Notes under the pieces: generated by a model
Database searches by the model: none
Told to the model about the DNA's origin: nothing
Seen by the model: only the letters and a program-made list of their open reading frames with translations
Made by a program: the position numbers and the translations under genes
Source of the DNA: Pelobates cultripes
Lineage: Eukaryota > Chordata > Amphibia > Anura > Pelobatidae
DNA: 64,000 nucleotides
Direction: 5' to 3'
NCBI GenBank assembly: GCA_933207985.1
Contig: OW240912.1
Location: 109,971,584 to 110,035,583 of the forward strand
Shown here: one piece after another, positions 45,690 through 57,509 of the stretch
Layout: every line of letters starts with the position of its first letter
Numbering within the stretch: the stretch's first letter is position 1

Positions 45690-47900
45690 TTTTTTTTGGT
45701 AGTTACAGGTCATAAAGCACAAGGAGTAAAATAAACTTTTTAATGTGGAGCAATTCTAGAATTTGGTATGTTTGTCTTGTAAGCTTAATAGCCATAAAAG
45801 AAAACAAAATTGCCACACAAAAGTATATATTTATATAAAGTAGACATCACGGGCCATTTACCTAAGGTTGTTTTGACACTTTCTACGTAGCCATTTCACC
45901 GCCAACCTCTGCTAAATATTGGAGTAAAATTGTGTTCTTTTTGGTTTTTGGCACACAAACTTATAACAGAGAAATTCTCGTGTATATTTTGTAAAATTGG
46001 TGTGTGCTATTCCTGTACAAAGTTTTATTTTGTGTTCAGTTACATCTGCTGAGTAAAATGACACCCCCATTGTATGTCTTTTGCACTATTTCGTGAAGTT
46101 ACAGTGCCATACAGGATACCTGTCCTTTTCAGTATTCACAGTAGAATTTTGAGAGATGGATTTAATGAGCCTTAGCTTCCATTTTGGGGTATTATAACAG
46201 TTTGGCTGTTCAAAACCCCCCACAAAGGCCTACCATTTGTAAAAGTAGACACTCCAGGGTATCTTATAAGGTGCATATTGTGCCTTAACATGCCCCCATT
46301 TTTTCACCAATATATGCCAAAGTATGTGGTAAAAAATAATTTTGTGCATTTTTTACATACGGATTGCATTTTTGCTGGGCGTTTTGTATATTTCATATGT
46401 GCCACTAAGTTCAAACCCCCCAAATTATGCTCAGCTAAGTCTTCTGAGTAAAATGACACCCCATATGAATGTCTTTGGCACTATTTCGTGAAGCTACAGT
46501 GCCATATAGGAGACCTGTCCTTTACAGTATTCACAGTAGAATTTTGAGAGATGGATTTAATGAGCCTTAGCTTCCATTTGGGGTATTATAACAGTTTGAC
46601 TGTTCAAAAACCCCCCACAAAGGCCTACCATTTGTAAAAGTAGACACTCCAGGGTATCTTATAAGGTGCATATTGTGCCTTAACATGCCCCCATTTTTTC
46701 ACCAATATATGCCAAAGTATGTGGTAAAAAATAACTTTGTGCATTTTTTACATACGGATTGCATTTTTGCTGGGCGTTTTGTATATTTCATATATGCCAC
46801 TAAGTTCAAACCTCCCAAATTATGCTCAGCTAAGTCTTCTGAGTAAAAAGACACCCCCAATGAATGTCTTTGGCACTATTTCGTGAAGCTACAGTGCCAT
46901 ATAGGAGACCAAGCCATATCCGTTTTTACCAAACTTTGAATTTTGACGCTGGGCCTATGTGCAATTTCCAAGCATCTTCGCAGGTTTTAAATTCAAACTA
47001 CCCCACAAAGGCCTACCATTTCTTAAAGTAGACACCCCAGGGTGTTTCAAAAGGTATAGTTTGAACCTTAGCGTGGGATCATTTTTCCGCTAGCTTGTAC
47101 CAGATGTAGTGGTAATAAGCGTTTTTTCTGCCTTTTGACATACAAAGTGAGTTTGCACAGTATATTTTGCAAACCTTATGTGTGCTACGACTGTATAATA
47201 GTTCATATGTTGCTCAGCTATGTCGACTGAGTACAGCAATACCCCCGTATGTACCTTTGCCAGGTATGTGTGGACATCGGAGGGGCACATTTGGGACACA
47301 GCCATTCCAGTTTTTTTCAAACCTTGAATTTTTATGCTGTGCCTATGTCCCATTTTAGAGTATTTTACCAGGCTATATAATCCAAATTCCCCATAAAGCC
47401 ATACCATTTCTTAAAGAAGACATCCCAGGGTATTTCAAAAAGGCATATTTTGAACCTCAGCGTGGGATCATTTTTCCGCTAGCTTGTACCAAGTGTAGTG
47501 GTAATAAGCATTTTTCTGCCTTTTTGACATACAAAGTGAGTTTGCACAATATATTTTGCAAACCTTATGTGTGCTACGACTGTATAATACTTCATATGTT
47601 GCTCAGCTATGTCGGCTGAGTACAGCAATACCCCCGTATGTACCTTTGCCAGGTATATGTGGATGTTGAAGGGGCGCATTTGAGACGCAGCCATTCAGTT
47701 TTTTCTAACTTTGAAGTTTTACGCTGTGTCCATGTTCCAATTTGGAGTAGTTTAGACGGTTGGTTATTGAAACTTCCCCACAAACCCATACTATTTATTA
47801 AAGAATACACCCTGGGGTGATTCAAAAGGCATATTTTGAACCTTGGCATGGGATAATTTTTTTCTCTAGTTTGTTCCAGGTGTAGTGGTAATGAGCGTTT
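45690..47900. repeat. Tandem ~390-bp repeat, about five to six units
   Basis: The marker TGTCTTTGGCACTATTTCGT or its variant GTACCTTTGCCAGGTATGTG recurs at 46075, 46470, 46865, 47252 and 47641, a spacing of 387-395 bp. Other unit marks are AAAGGCCTACCATTTGTAAA, GTAGACACTCCAGGG and TTGCTCAGCTATGTC. The first three units form one subgroup and the last two another. A separate fragment, inverted, is at 59035-59300. Confidence 0.85.
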
Positions 47901-48049
47901 TTAAAATGTATTTTTTTACTTTTTATAACTTTTTACTTTTAAAAACTAGTTTTTAAACTTTTGTTTTGCTTATAAATTTTTTTTAAACTTTCCTAAACTT
48001 TCTTAAAACTTTTTTACAGATTTAACATTTTTCTAAGCTTTTTTTTTTA

Positions 48050-48640
48050 CCGTTAACCCCTAACTAGCAGTACGCAGCAGTAACAGTAAATTCCCCATAA
48101 CTCCCACCCACCCCAGCTAGCAAAATATATAGTTATAAAATATTTAAATTAATTAATTAAATAAATTGAACCCCTGAGGGTTAAAAAATAAATAAAAAGT
48201 TAATCCTCAGGGGTTAAAAAAAATTAGATCACAGTATAATACCGTGATCTCTATTTGATCGCTGTAGGCAGTGATCGACTGGCAGGGAAGGGGTTAATTT
48301 TTATTTGGACTAGGTAAAGTGTGTTTTTTTTGTTTTGTTTTTTTACTTAAATGTTATTAAAACATTTTTTTAAGCTTAATTTTTAACTTTTTAAAGTTTC
48401 TTTTAAAACTTTTTTTAACGTTAACCCCTAGTTAGCCTAACGCCAGATCCCCCAATTCCCCACTAACTTCCACCCACCCCAGCTATCTAAATATATAATT
48501 AAAAAATAATTTAATTAATTAATTTGATTAATTTAACCCCTGAGGGTTAAAAAAAAAATCAGATCATAGTAAAATGTAATCCCTGCCAATTGATCACTGT
48601 AGTCAGTGATCAATTGGCAGGGAAGGGGTTAATTTTTTAT
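48050..48640. repeat. Tandem pair of ~370-bp units
   Basis: Copy 1 begins GTTAACCCCTAACTAGC (48052) and copy 2 GTTAACCCCTAGTTAGCC (48420). Each continues with CCACCCACCCCAGCTA, an AATTAATTAATT tract, ACCCCTGAGGGTT, a GATCAC / GTGATC hairpin and GGCAGGGAAGGGGTTAATTT. Confidence 0.8.
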
Positions 48641-48708
48641 TATTGCATCCTCTCACTTTAAATAAACTTTATTTTTTTTTTACAGCAGGGGGCAGGATCA
48701 GCACTGAT

Positions 48709-48991
48709 CCGGCTCCCTGCACTTCACACAGAACCCGGAAGTGCAGGGAGCCGGTAGGTGAGTATAGAGAGCACATGTGCTCGCTCAGACTTGTGGTCAG
48801 AGCGAGCACATGTGCTGGGCAGACTGACCGGGTGCTCCCGGTATGCCTCTAATGCAGAGGCATACCGGGAGCACCATTAACCCCGCGATCGTCGCGATAG
48901 CGGCGATCCGGGGTTAATTTTACCGCGTGACGGACGAGGTCCGTCACCCGTCGTTAAGGGTCTCCCCTGTGTGACGGACCTCGTCCGTCAC
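48709..48991. repeat. Five consecutive GC-rich hairpins
   Basis: Stems: CCGGCTCCCTGCACTTC (48709-48754), GCACATGTGCTCGCTC (48771-48815), GGTGCTCCCGGTATGCCTCT (48831-48875), CCCCGCGATCGTCGCG (48881-48913) and GTGACGGACGAGGTCCGTCA (48927-48991). The last stem arms are themselves quasi-palindromes. They lie at one end of the 3.7-kb TTAA element. Confidence 0.88.
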
Positions 48992-49080
48992 CCGTCCTGA
49001 AGTGGTTAAAGGACCTGGAACTATGCACCCTGATAACCTCAATGAGCTGACGTGGTCTGGGTGCCTATAGTGTCCTTTTA

Positions 49081-50427
49081 TGTATTCATATGTGTTCACA
49101 TGCATGATATCATATGCAACAGCACTGGGCTAACTTTGCATATGAATTAATGAGCACTTTTGTTATCACAAACACAAGCTAGGCAGCCCTTCACCCCCCT
49201 TCAGCTATATATTATAGGGCTACTATATTTAGGGGCTACTTAACCACTGCTAAATAGTGTGTTCAAAAGGAGTAGTTAATGAAGGTATGATTATAAACAA
49301 GTCCGTATCCAAGTCCTATGATGTTTTGTCCATATACAGATATCAGAAACACACCTGTAACCATGATCATAGGCTGTCTAAGGGACACACGACATTAGTA
49401 AGAACTAATATAGCTTGTCTACATTTTTGGATGTTTTTTAGAAATTGAGATTTGGCATCAGAACGAGACATTGTGAGCATGCAGGCAGTTAACAACTCCA
49501 ATAAAAACAGGAGAGTGAAATCAAATCATTTCCTCTGGCTCCAGAGCAGAAAGAGCTCTGGATCGGAAAGAAAAAAATCTCCTTCAGTAACTAAAATTTT
49601 TGGGAAATCGTTTTCATTCTCGTTTTCTGACTCTTTATTACAAAATAGTGTGATAAAGACTTGTGCATAGCGAGAAAATTTGGATCGGCAAAAACATTTT
49701 TTTCAAAAATTAAATTAGATCAGGACCTCTGACACATTTGATGATCTGACTCGTTTGAATATTGTCCATAGAAAATATTCAGGAAAATGTTTCTGACAAA
49801 CATAAAAAAGAAGCACAAAAATGGGCCACTAGAGGTACTGTAAAATATGTATATGATATAAATAGTATGTATATATTTCACAGTATGCGCAATTTCATGG
49901 TATTTGGTTCACAGATCAAGTAAGAAAAAGTAACCAATGCAGAGAAAACGAGGAAGAGCAGTAAGAAAGAAATATTTTTTGAAATGTATAATTTTATTAA
50001 ATATATTATAAATAAACATGGGTGTTTTACTGCCCCTCCTTTTATCCCCTCTATCAGTCACTTCTCACTTAATCTGTGAAAAAAATAACCATTCAGTGAC
50101 TGTTACCTAGCCATTAATTATCTTTTCTTTTTCCCCATCACTCATCACTTATTTTTTTACACCATGGATGGAACTCTGATATTGCATCCTCTCACAGTTA
50201 ATATAATAAAGCTATAACCAATATCTCTCTATACACAATGAAGATCTAAGGATTACTCATTTGACTTATTGTAATAACTATACATATATATTACTATTCA
50301 AAGAAGAAATGACTGGGAACATTTGGGCAAACGTTACAGAGGAAGCATTTGGGCAAAAGTTTGTATATTTTATAACTGTATGTATATGTGTGTATATATT
50401 ATAAATATAGAGATATAAATGTATATA
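49081..50427. other. AT-rich non-coding DNA
   Basis: No gene or bounded repeat recognised. Open frames at 49257-49448 and 49452-49670 are not protein-like. Confidence 0.5.
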
Positions 50428-50730
50428 CTGGTAATCCAAATTATTCAACCCCCATTAAAAAAACAATGAACAGAACAAACAAAATCTATTGAAATAGCTC
50501 AACACGAATGTGTCACGTTGTTTCCTCAAATGCAACTGAAAATGCAACTTATAATGACTTCTCCAGTCTGAAAGTTATTCAACCCCCTGAATGGAATCCC
50601 TTACAACAGCACAAATATACAAAACCGGTGTTGTGTCAAGCACACCTGATGCAACTAATCAAGGGCTTCATTAGTTGCACCAGGTGTGCTTGAGCTGGAA
50701 CACTTGAAATACCTGAACTGACTAGGGGTT
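50428..50730. repeat. Interspersed repeat with ATTATTCAACCCCC end (possible Tc1/mariner type)
   Basis: It starts near TACTGGTAATCCAAATTATT, then CAACCCCCATT. A second TTATTCAACCCCCTGAATGG follows at 50576. It contains an inverted pair AAGCACACCTGATGCAACTA and TTAGTTGCACCAGGTGTGCT (50638-50691). The terminal sequence resembles fish/frog Tc1-like repeats I have seen, but no transposase is present and the superfamily is a guess. Confidence 0.45.
50638..50691. repeat. Short hairpin AAGCACACCTG...CAGGTGTGCTT
   Basis: AAGCACACCTGATGCAACTA is matched by TTAGTTGCACCAGGTGTGCT around a short TCAAGGGCTTCA loop. Confidence 0.8.
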
Positions 50731-53700
50731 TGTTGAGTGCCATGTTTGACTCCATGTTAGAAATATAGTTATAGGTATTGAAAAATTTGTATATATATAT
50801 TTTAAAGGCCTATACAGTCTAGACAGTGTGGTTCATCATGTGTTATTTAAATGTTCTCTTATGTAGAACTTTATAATCTCATTACTGTGTATTAAGGAGT
50901 TTATTATCTGATGCAATCTGAAATTGAGTGAATATTTCTTTATTTCTACAGCAAATCATTATCTAGACTGCACCTTGTACTGATGGTATGCTGGGCCTCA
51001 ACTCAGCTCAGCGTCTGGACGCAATAAAGACGGAGCAGGTTTCCCTTTTGAAAACTCAAAGGTATGGTATAAAATATCTACATAGTCCATACGTACTCAC
51101 AAAAGCTAGCAGGGCTAGCATTAACTTTATAATAAACTATATCTACATATAGTTCTTGAAGTTTACACTATCTTATGACTCTAGGCAAAAGAATAGCTCC
51201 CAAATGCTTATGCAGTACATATATTTTTCCTGAGTATTTTAGAGGTATTGAATGTATGGAGAAACTTTTGCACAGTAGAGGTGACACAAGAAACAAGTAA
51301 ATGTAAGCTTCCAGAATCTTCACTAGTATCCAGTGAATTTTTATCATCTAATTACATATGTAGTGAAACTGACTTTCCAAGGTTGATTATGGCTTTAGTA
51401 CTCTAGGATGCTCGTGCAGAGAACGAGTCATCTGGTATACTATCATAGAGAGAATCAAGTCAAGGTTATGGTGTGCTATTGGTTTGAATACTGTAGTACT
51501 GAGTAAAAGAGATGAACCTTGATGGTCTCCACATTTTGCTATAATGGCCAGAGCGTGTCTACCTTACCTGTCTGCAGTTAATCTAAAATAAAGTGACCGG
51601 TTGATAGCCGCGTTTCAAAGTCAAGCAACTTCCATCCATTTTCAGGTTACAACTATGTATTTTAGAGTATTGGATGTGGCATTAAGGTTTAGAAGCAAGC
51701 AGTAAATTTCCATATTCTGAATGTCAAATGTCACTCAGCATTTGGATGTCCTGGCGGGAAGTGCATTATTGTGATAATTAAGATACTGTCACCATTTGTT
51801 ATAAGTCTCATGGTGATATATTTAAAAGATGGGTGTTGTTGATGGCATGGCTTTTGCTGCAAAGCATGTGTTTACTAAAATCAACACCACTCTTTGTCTA
51901 ATGATTGTTCTATTTTGTATCCTCCCCGTATAATTTAATAGCGTGCTGACACGTTGTAGCTGGTAAGTCAGCATTTCGTAAGAGCATAAATACTTTTTCC
52001 TAACATGGGATAAAGGGTAGCTGTTCTCTCAAAGGTGTTCGAAATAAGCTTAATGATGGTAAACTAAAAGATTATAGTCACCAAGCCAGATCTTCGTGAC
52101 TATTTGTAAAAAAAACTTGAAGTAGCATGGACATATATAATTAGTGATCTACAAATGTACAGAGAGGAATTGCTTTTAGGTCTTCAGTAGCACCTAATAA
52201 CTGTCTCTTTAAATTGAAGTTTCTATGATGCGCAATGAGAGTTTCCTTGAATATTTGCCGTTTTCTTATTATTTGGGTTAATGCGATGAAATCTGCTGGA
52301 GATTTTCAGGAGCAAAGATGTGTTCCAGAATGTTGCAGTAAATAATGCATTCATAAAACATTCTTACATTATAGATTTATGCTTTGTGTGAATGACAAGT
52401 TGTTAACATAGTGCATTCCTGTACAACACTACGCTTTTATGAGCTAAAAACATACTAGAATGAATTAAAGGTAAATGCGGAAGTATGTATAATAACTTTC
52501 TTTTATACCAGCAGAATAGTAAAAAGAATTTTTTAAAAATATGCAAAATAAAATTCAGACTCATATAAATATATGTTTGTGTGATATTTTTGACATATAC
52601 TAGATCAGTTTTGTTATGGAACCTGTTCTGCATTACAGTATAGCGTGTCCCAAACACTATGTTCGTAGAAACAAAACATCATAGAGCGTTTGATGTGGCA
52701 TATAAAACTGCTCAGGAATCTTTAGCCTTGATAATCGCTTCCTCGTGAAAAGTAGGTCACTAGTTCTATATTTTAAAAAACACAAAAAACACATGCATTC
52801 AGTGTCATCTGAAAATGATTACATTGGCCAAAAAGGTTATCAACTATTTAATATATGTTGGATATATTTGGCAGAAAATAATCATCCAGGTTAATCTAAA
52901 ACAAATATATTCAGTGTCTTTTGTTTTGAGATGCCAGTATGCTTTTGCCAGCGAAGGGATTATAGGATTGAACCAAATTTATAGGATTATGGTTTCGAGG
53001 GAAAAATTGCTTTGTATTATCTTGCAGATGATGGACAGATTTAGAACATTTCAATATCTATATTATTGTTCAATGGATTCACTTCTTAATTCACAGATGG
53101 GCTTTACAATTTTTCTCGTGTCTTCCAAACCAGTTATTTAAATTGTATTTATTTACACAAAACAAATTATTTATTTACGCAAAATAACAACACACGTTTT
53201 TCTTTTCCTTCAAGGGGATGTCAGTTTTCAAAATTACAGATTAATTCTGCTGCTATTGGGATTTACATTTTTTCATGTTACTGCATTACTTCTGGTTAGA
53301 AACACTGGATAATAGCTAAAATTAAGAAAAAACGAATAAACGTAAAAAAAAAAAATTAAAAAGGTACATTAGTATTGAGCAGTGATATATATTCCTGGAC
53401 TTGAGTCTCTGAGCCCCATTTTACACATACCTAGACCAAGGTACATTGGTTCTAAGTGCCACTTCCCTCTCCTGCCATTATACTCACTGTGGCTAGGGAT
53501 CACCATGTCCCCGGGCATACATACCGGTTTACCTCTATATAGTTGGAGCAGGGGCTATCCAAATACCCTCATTTTGTGTAATATGTGACCAAAAGACACT
53601 TAATCGACAACAAAATACCAATTCTACTTCACTAGCTCATGTCCAACATCAAAATGAATAGATAAAATAAAAATAGTGTATTTACATTCTTAGCCACCCC

Positions 53701-55391
53701 AAATAAGTTCTAGAAAATGGAGTATGGAGATGAAATCATAAAATGTGTAACCCCAAAGTTTTCAGATCAGTGCTTCTTAGCTCTGCCCAGCTAATTCTAT
53801 TTAAGTCTGAGGTTACAATCAGAAATCCTCAGACTGGGCACAATTTTACTCCATTTTGAGGATATGGAGCTACTGATAGGACCAGCTGGGACCTCCAGCT
53901 GGGACCTCCAGTGGAATTCTCATTATGTTTTTATGGTGCCCGGGATATTCCTTAATGAATAACATGTTCTATCTAAATGCAAACTGATCAAATGTTGAGG
54001 GATGTTCTACTGGATTCCATGGTGATTGTATCTTATTTTTTGCCCCAACCTAGCACCTGTTTTTGCCTTGATGAATCCTCCATTAATCTTCTGTGATAAC
54101 TTTTTAAAAAGGTTTTTACATGAATATTTTTACACAAACAAAACAGGGAAGTTTAGTACATGTTTTTGTACACATACAAACGACTTACTAAAACTGAATT
54201 TTATAAGTCTGTGGCACATCAAAGGTGGTCATTTCCACCCAGACATCAGCGGTTATTATCAAAATATCTGTTTTATCTTAATCTTCTTAGCGTTCACTAA
54301 TCTCTAAGAAAGGGCTTAGTGTCTCTATCAGTTGAGCTTTTCTCCTCATTTTATTTTTAGTTTAAACATAGTTTTAAATTGGAAAATAGTTGTAGCTTTG
54401 GAAACATTAAAATCAAAGTGATATTTTATATGTAAATATTTTAAAACCTTAGCAGAGAGAAAACTATTTTATAGAAGCTATACATTTAGGTTACAGTATT
54501 AATCTGCTGATGCTTGTTTAAAAGAAATAAAGAATTACAATAATTTTCTATATCTTGAATCACAGTAACCTTGAGCATGTGGAGTGTAATAAGTTATTAG
54601 CTATTTTCCCACTGGTGGATCTAGCAACCAGTAGGCATATAATGGAAATTGCCTGTGGTGTCACTATGACCCCCACGTTAGTGCAAGGGAGGTATCATAA
54701 CTCCCCTATCCATTGACTGTTTTCTGTAATAAAGACAAGCAAGTGGGCAGGTATTGCTGCAAAATACCCTCAGAGGTGTAGAAATTAACCAAATCGCCCA
54801 AAATTTGGTCAAACTGCAATATGTTTGGATCCAAATGCACAATGGTTGAGTCACATTTTATGGCTGGATTCTGCCAGCTGAAAGATGGGAGAGGCGAAGA
54901 GGGCTCTGAGCACTCTACATGTTTATGAAAGAGTCATTGGCAGCCTGTAAGCTTTATTTCATGCACATATATTTGGTGTAAATTTATTTACAGTATGTAG
55001 GCATTATTTCAACACATGGGAATTATTTGTACTTTGTGGTGGCATTTTATAACGCTACATTCCCAGGAATGCAGTCAAATTGCTCATGCATAGCCATACA
55101 TATTTGACCATTTTTTCAAACAAGACCACAAGTTTTTCCATTGATAATCTCATCACATTACTAAAATTAGGTGACAGGGAAGTGAACTCTAACATAATTT
55201 GCAGAAAGGCATACAAATGGCAACATTTTATATGGCAAAGTATATTTAAACGCAATATAACCTGAAGGTCTTGACTGGTAGTTGTCGGATTCCTGATTAC
55301 AATAGTTTTAAAATAGGAAGTATTTTAATAATATAAATTCTTAATACAATATATTTAATGTATGTTTTATTGTTTGTTTTTTTTCTTCTAG
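50731..55391 (+). other. NGF-proximal 5' intron or flank
   Basis: AT-rich unique sequence leading into the NGF coding exon, ending with the acceptor at 55391. It must be intronic immediately upstream because the coding exon starts at an AG after a pyrimidine tract. The non-coding 5' exons and promoter of NGF were not identified, and could lie here, further upstream, or outside the window. Small open frames (52815-53141, 54026-54307) have no known domains. Confidence 0.55.
55372..55391 (+). promoter_or_regulatory. NGF: Splice acceptor of the NGF coding exon
   Basis: The T-rich tract TTTGTTTTTTTTCTTCTAG ends in AG at 55390-55391. The exon then reads GTGGATAAAGTA before the ATG, similar in layout to mammalian NGF, where a short leader precedes the ATG in the coding exon. 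Confidence 0.88.
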
Positions 55392-55403
55392 GTGGATAAA
55401 GTA

Positions 55404-56099
55404 ATGTCCATGTTATATTACACTCTGATTATAGCATTTTTGATTGGCATACAGGCTGCACCAAAGACCAAGGACCATGCTCCAGCAAGGTCTTCTACAA
55501 GACCTCGCATTCCACATCATACACATCGGACTAAATCCCTTCATCGTTCTCATGGGAAGATAGATGTAAATGGACCCTCAAACTTTCAGAATTTTACAGT
55601 GGACCCTAAACTTTTCAGAAAAAGGAAATTTCGCTCTCCAAGAGTTCTGTTTAGCACACAGCCACCTCCACTATCTGAGGACTGGCGGAACTTGGAGTAC
55701 TTGGATGATGAGGAGTCTCTCAATAAGACTATCCGAGCTAAGAGGACGGTGCATCCAGTTCTTCACCGAGGGGAGTACTCTGTGTGTGACAGTGTCAGCA
55801 TGTGGGTTGGGGAGAAGACCACAGCCACAGACATTAAGGGAAAGGAGGTGACTGTTTTGGGGGAAGTGAACATAAATAATAGTGTTTTCAAGCAGTACTT
55901 TTTTGAGACCAAATGCATGGACCCAAAGCCAGTGTCAGGTGGATGTCGTGGGATTGATTCAAAGCATTGGAACTCTTATTGTACCACCACGCACACCTTT
56001 GTCAAAGCATTGACCATGGAAGGGAAGCAAGCAGCATGGAGGTTTATACGGATTGATACAGCTTGTGTCTGCGTCCTAAGCAGGAAAGGTCGCTCCTAA
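55404..56099 (+). CDS. NGF: Nerve growth factor (NGF) preproprotein
   Basis: A 231-residue secreted neurotrophin that binds TrkA and p75NTR and supports sensory and sympathetic neurons. The ATG at 55404 is chosen because [18 protein letters not shown] matches the conserved NGF signal peptide; the in-frame GTG at 55392 is leader. Residues 1-18 are the signal peptide. Residues 19-114 are the pro-region, with N-glycosylation sites NFT (63) and NKT (108), a basic stretch [16 protein letters not shown] (71-86), and the furin site RAKR (111-114). The mature chain 115-231 begins [16 protein letters not shown], has the [19 protein letters not shown] loop and [17 protein letters not shown], and ends [12 protein letters not shown]. 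The six cystine-knot cysteines are all present. Length is slightly below the mammalian 241, mainly in the pro-region. The reading frame is intact and all coding sequence is in one exon, as in other vertebrates. Confidence 0.98.
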   Translation: MSMLYYTLIIAFLIGIQAAPKTKDHAPARSSTRPRIPHHTHRTKSLHRSHGKIDVNGPSNFQNFTVDPKLFRKRKFRSPRVLFSTQPPPLSEDWRNLEYLDDEESLNKTIRAKRTVHPVLHRGEYSVCDSVSMWVGEKTTATDIKGKEVTVLGEVNINNSVFKQYFFETKCMDPKPVSGGCRGIDSKHWNSYCTTTHTFVKALTMEGKQAAWRFIRIDTACVCVLSRKGRS

Positions 56100-56240
56100 G
56101 TTGCTCCCAAGCTCCTCCCCACCCCTACCTCAGCCTGTAAATTATTTTAAATTATATGGACTGCATGGTATATTTATAGTTTATACTGTAAAAAAGAGAA
56201 GCATTATTTATTATTAAACAGTTTTCAAAATTACTTGTTT
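56100..56240 (+). other. NGF: NGF 3'UTR
   Basis: It contains CAGCCTGTAAATTATTTTAA, then ATTATATGGACTGCATGGTA, TTATAGTTTATACTGT and GCATTATTTATTATTAAACA. As I recall, mammalian NGF 3'UTRs have very similar blocks, so this short UTR is under constraint. The end near 56235-56240 is set from the poly(A) signal. Confidence 0.75.
56213..56218 (+). other. NGF: NGF poly(A) signal ATTAAA
   Basis: ATTAAA inside the conserved TTATTTATTATTAAAC block, about 115 bases after the stop codon. It is the common variant of AATAAA. Cleavage is expected 10-30 bases downstream. Confidence 0.75.
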
Positions 56241-56568
56241 GCTTTTATTGAACGGTATTCCTATTTAATTTAACTTTTTTCATGTATGAATTGTCCTATC
56301 TACGTATTTAGAACACGTACAAATTAGCAAATATTTAGACATACATTTGCATAACACTTAAACTCTGTTCTGGATGCCCAGTTAGCCCCATGGATGTGCA
56401 ATGGGAATGTATTCCCTGATCTAGCATCCTTCTTTCATTAAATACATTCATTTGTGACGTGAAATTTAGCCAAACGGGTTCTTGTGCGCATGAAATGTCA
56501 AAATGGTTAGCTGTTATTACCAGATTGTGAAAAGCCATGAGAATAATACATTTTTAAAAAGTAAATAA

Positions 56569-56576
<8 letters not shown>

Positions 56577-56610
<34 letters not shown>

Positions 56611-56623
56611 ATAGATAGATATA
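56577..56623. repeat. (AT)n then (GATA)n microsatellite
   Basis: About 16 AT units followed by ATAGATAGATAT. Confidence 0.92.
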
Positions 56624-56834
56624 TTATGAATGACAAATTATGTTGAATACATTTCTGTCTATGCTCCTCTTTTCATACTTGCAGTTCACCGTGCTATACT
56701 GGACATGAGAAAAATGTGAAACCTACATTGTCCCTTGCAAAAATTTTAATTGGAACAAATTAACTGCTACATGGAAGTTTCAAAATATATGTTCATATTT
56801 AAGAAAATGGAAACTACTCTAAATATATCATTAC
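56624..56834. other. Non-coding downstream DNA
   Basis: Short unique-looking stretch; nothing recognised. Confidence 0.5.
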
Positions 56835-57284
56835 TGAAAGGTACACTCAGAACACCATAAACATAATGGTTTCAGAGGTTCCCTCCTGTCCCCCTGGGAC
56901 AAGTAGTCAAACCATTTGAGAATAGTTTAACAACTTACCTTGGGTCCACTTGGTGCTGGTCATATAATCCTCTAAAGCCAGAAGCTCCAGCAAGGGGCTT
57001 CTGTTAGCATCACTGAACTAAGCCCTGCAGTACAGTGCCGGCTCCTTGGATGAGAGAGTAAGTACCAGTTTAACACACTTTGACACTTACCTGGGCTCCT
57101 TTGAGTGCATTTGTTGAGCTGCATAAGTCAGATGTCAGTTAATGCAAAACAGTTTCTCTCAAGTTCTTCAATGACTAAAAGCAATTTGCTTAAAGTGCTC
57201 CTATATTTCCATCTGGTGTTTCCAGCTCTGAAAAAAATAGCTAAGAGGGATGTGGTGGTTATGATCCTTGGAGTGTTCCTTTAA
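56835..57284. mobile_element. TTAA MITE, diverged copy
   Basis: The left end is TGAAAGGTACACTCAGAACA (mutated TTAA). The right end is GGTTATGATCCTTGGAGTG, then TTCCTTTAA. Interior AAGTAGTCAAACCATTTGAG and CACTTGGTGCTGGTCATA match the family at 3034-3430. Confidence 0.65.
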
Positions 57285-57509
57285 AAAGGTGGACTTGAAG
57301 TAAGGAAATATAATGTTTAATGTTTCGGAAGATATGTTTTCATGTGAATAAACAGAAATACAAAACAGGAATACAAAATAGATTTTTAAAAAGGAACCGA
57401 ACATAAAAGATGAAAAATTTCAAGAGTTTATTTTTTCTTGATTAACTTTCTTGATAACTTTTCTATTTAATAAATACTTTTTGTAATCAATTGAGTGTGG
57501 TATAACTTT

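Larger units (their letters stand above)
45309..49019. mobile_element. 3.7-kb non-coding TTAA element made of tandem units
   Basis: It is bounded by TTAA at 45309-45312 and 49016-49019. The imperfect ends TTAACCCCTTAAGGAC (left) and TTAACCACTTCAGGAC (reverse complement of the right) resemble the 80-bp palindromes at 2958 and 24365. The interior has no transposase. It comprises a left AT-rich lead, about 390-bp tandem units (45690-47900), a pair of about 370-bp units (48050-48640), and a GC-rich cluster of hairpins at the right end. Mobilisation by a piggyBac-like enzyme is inferred from TTAA. Confidence 0.78.
45240..49080. mobile_element. Outer TTAA element split by a larger TTAA element
   Basis: The left end TTAAAGGGAAACTATAGTGC with CCAGGAAAACA (45240-45308) and right end GACGTGGTCTGGGTGCCTAT, then AGTGTCCTTTTA (49020-49080), are the two termini of the hairpin family typified by 31879-32354. 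Only about 130 bp remain of the outer element. Confidence 0.65.

Noticed and set aside
52815..53141. 108-codon plus-strand frame upstream of NGF
   Set aside because: No recognisable domain, AT-driven composition, and no splice or promoter signals. Treated as chance opening.
55392..55403. GTG at 55392 as the NGF start
   Set aside because: It is the first base of the exon after the AG acceptor. The conserved signal peptide begins at ATG 55404.
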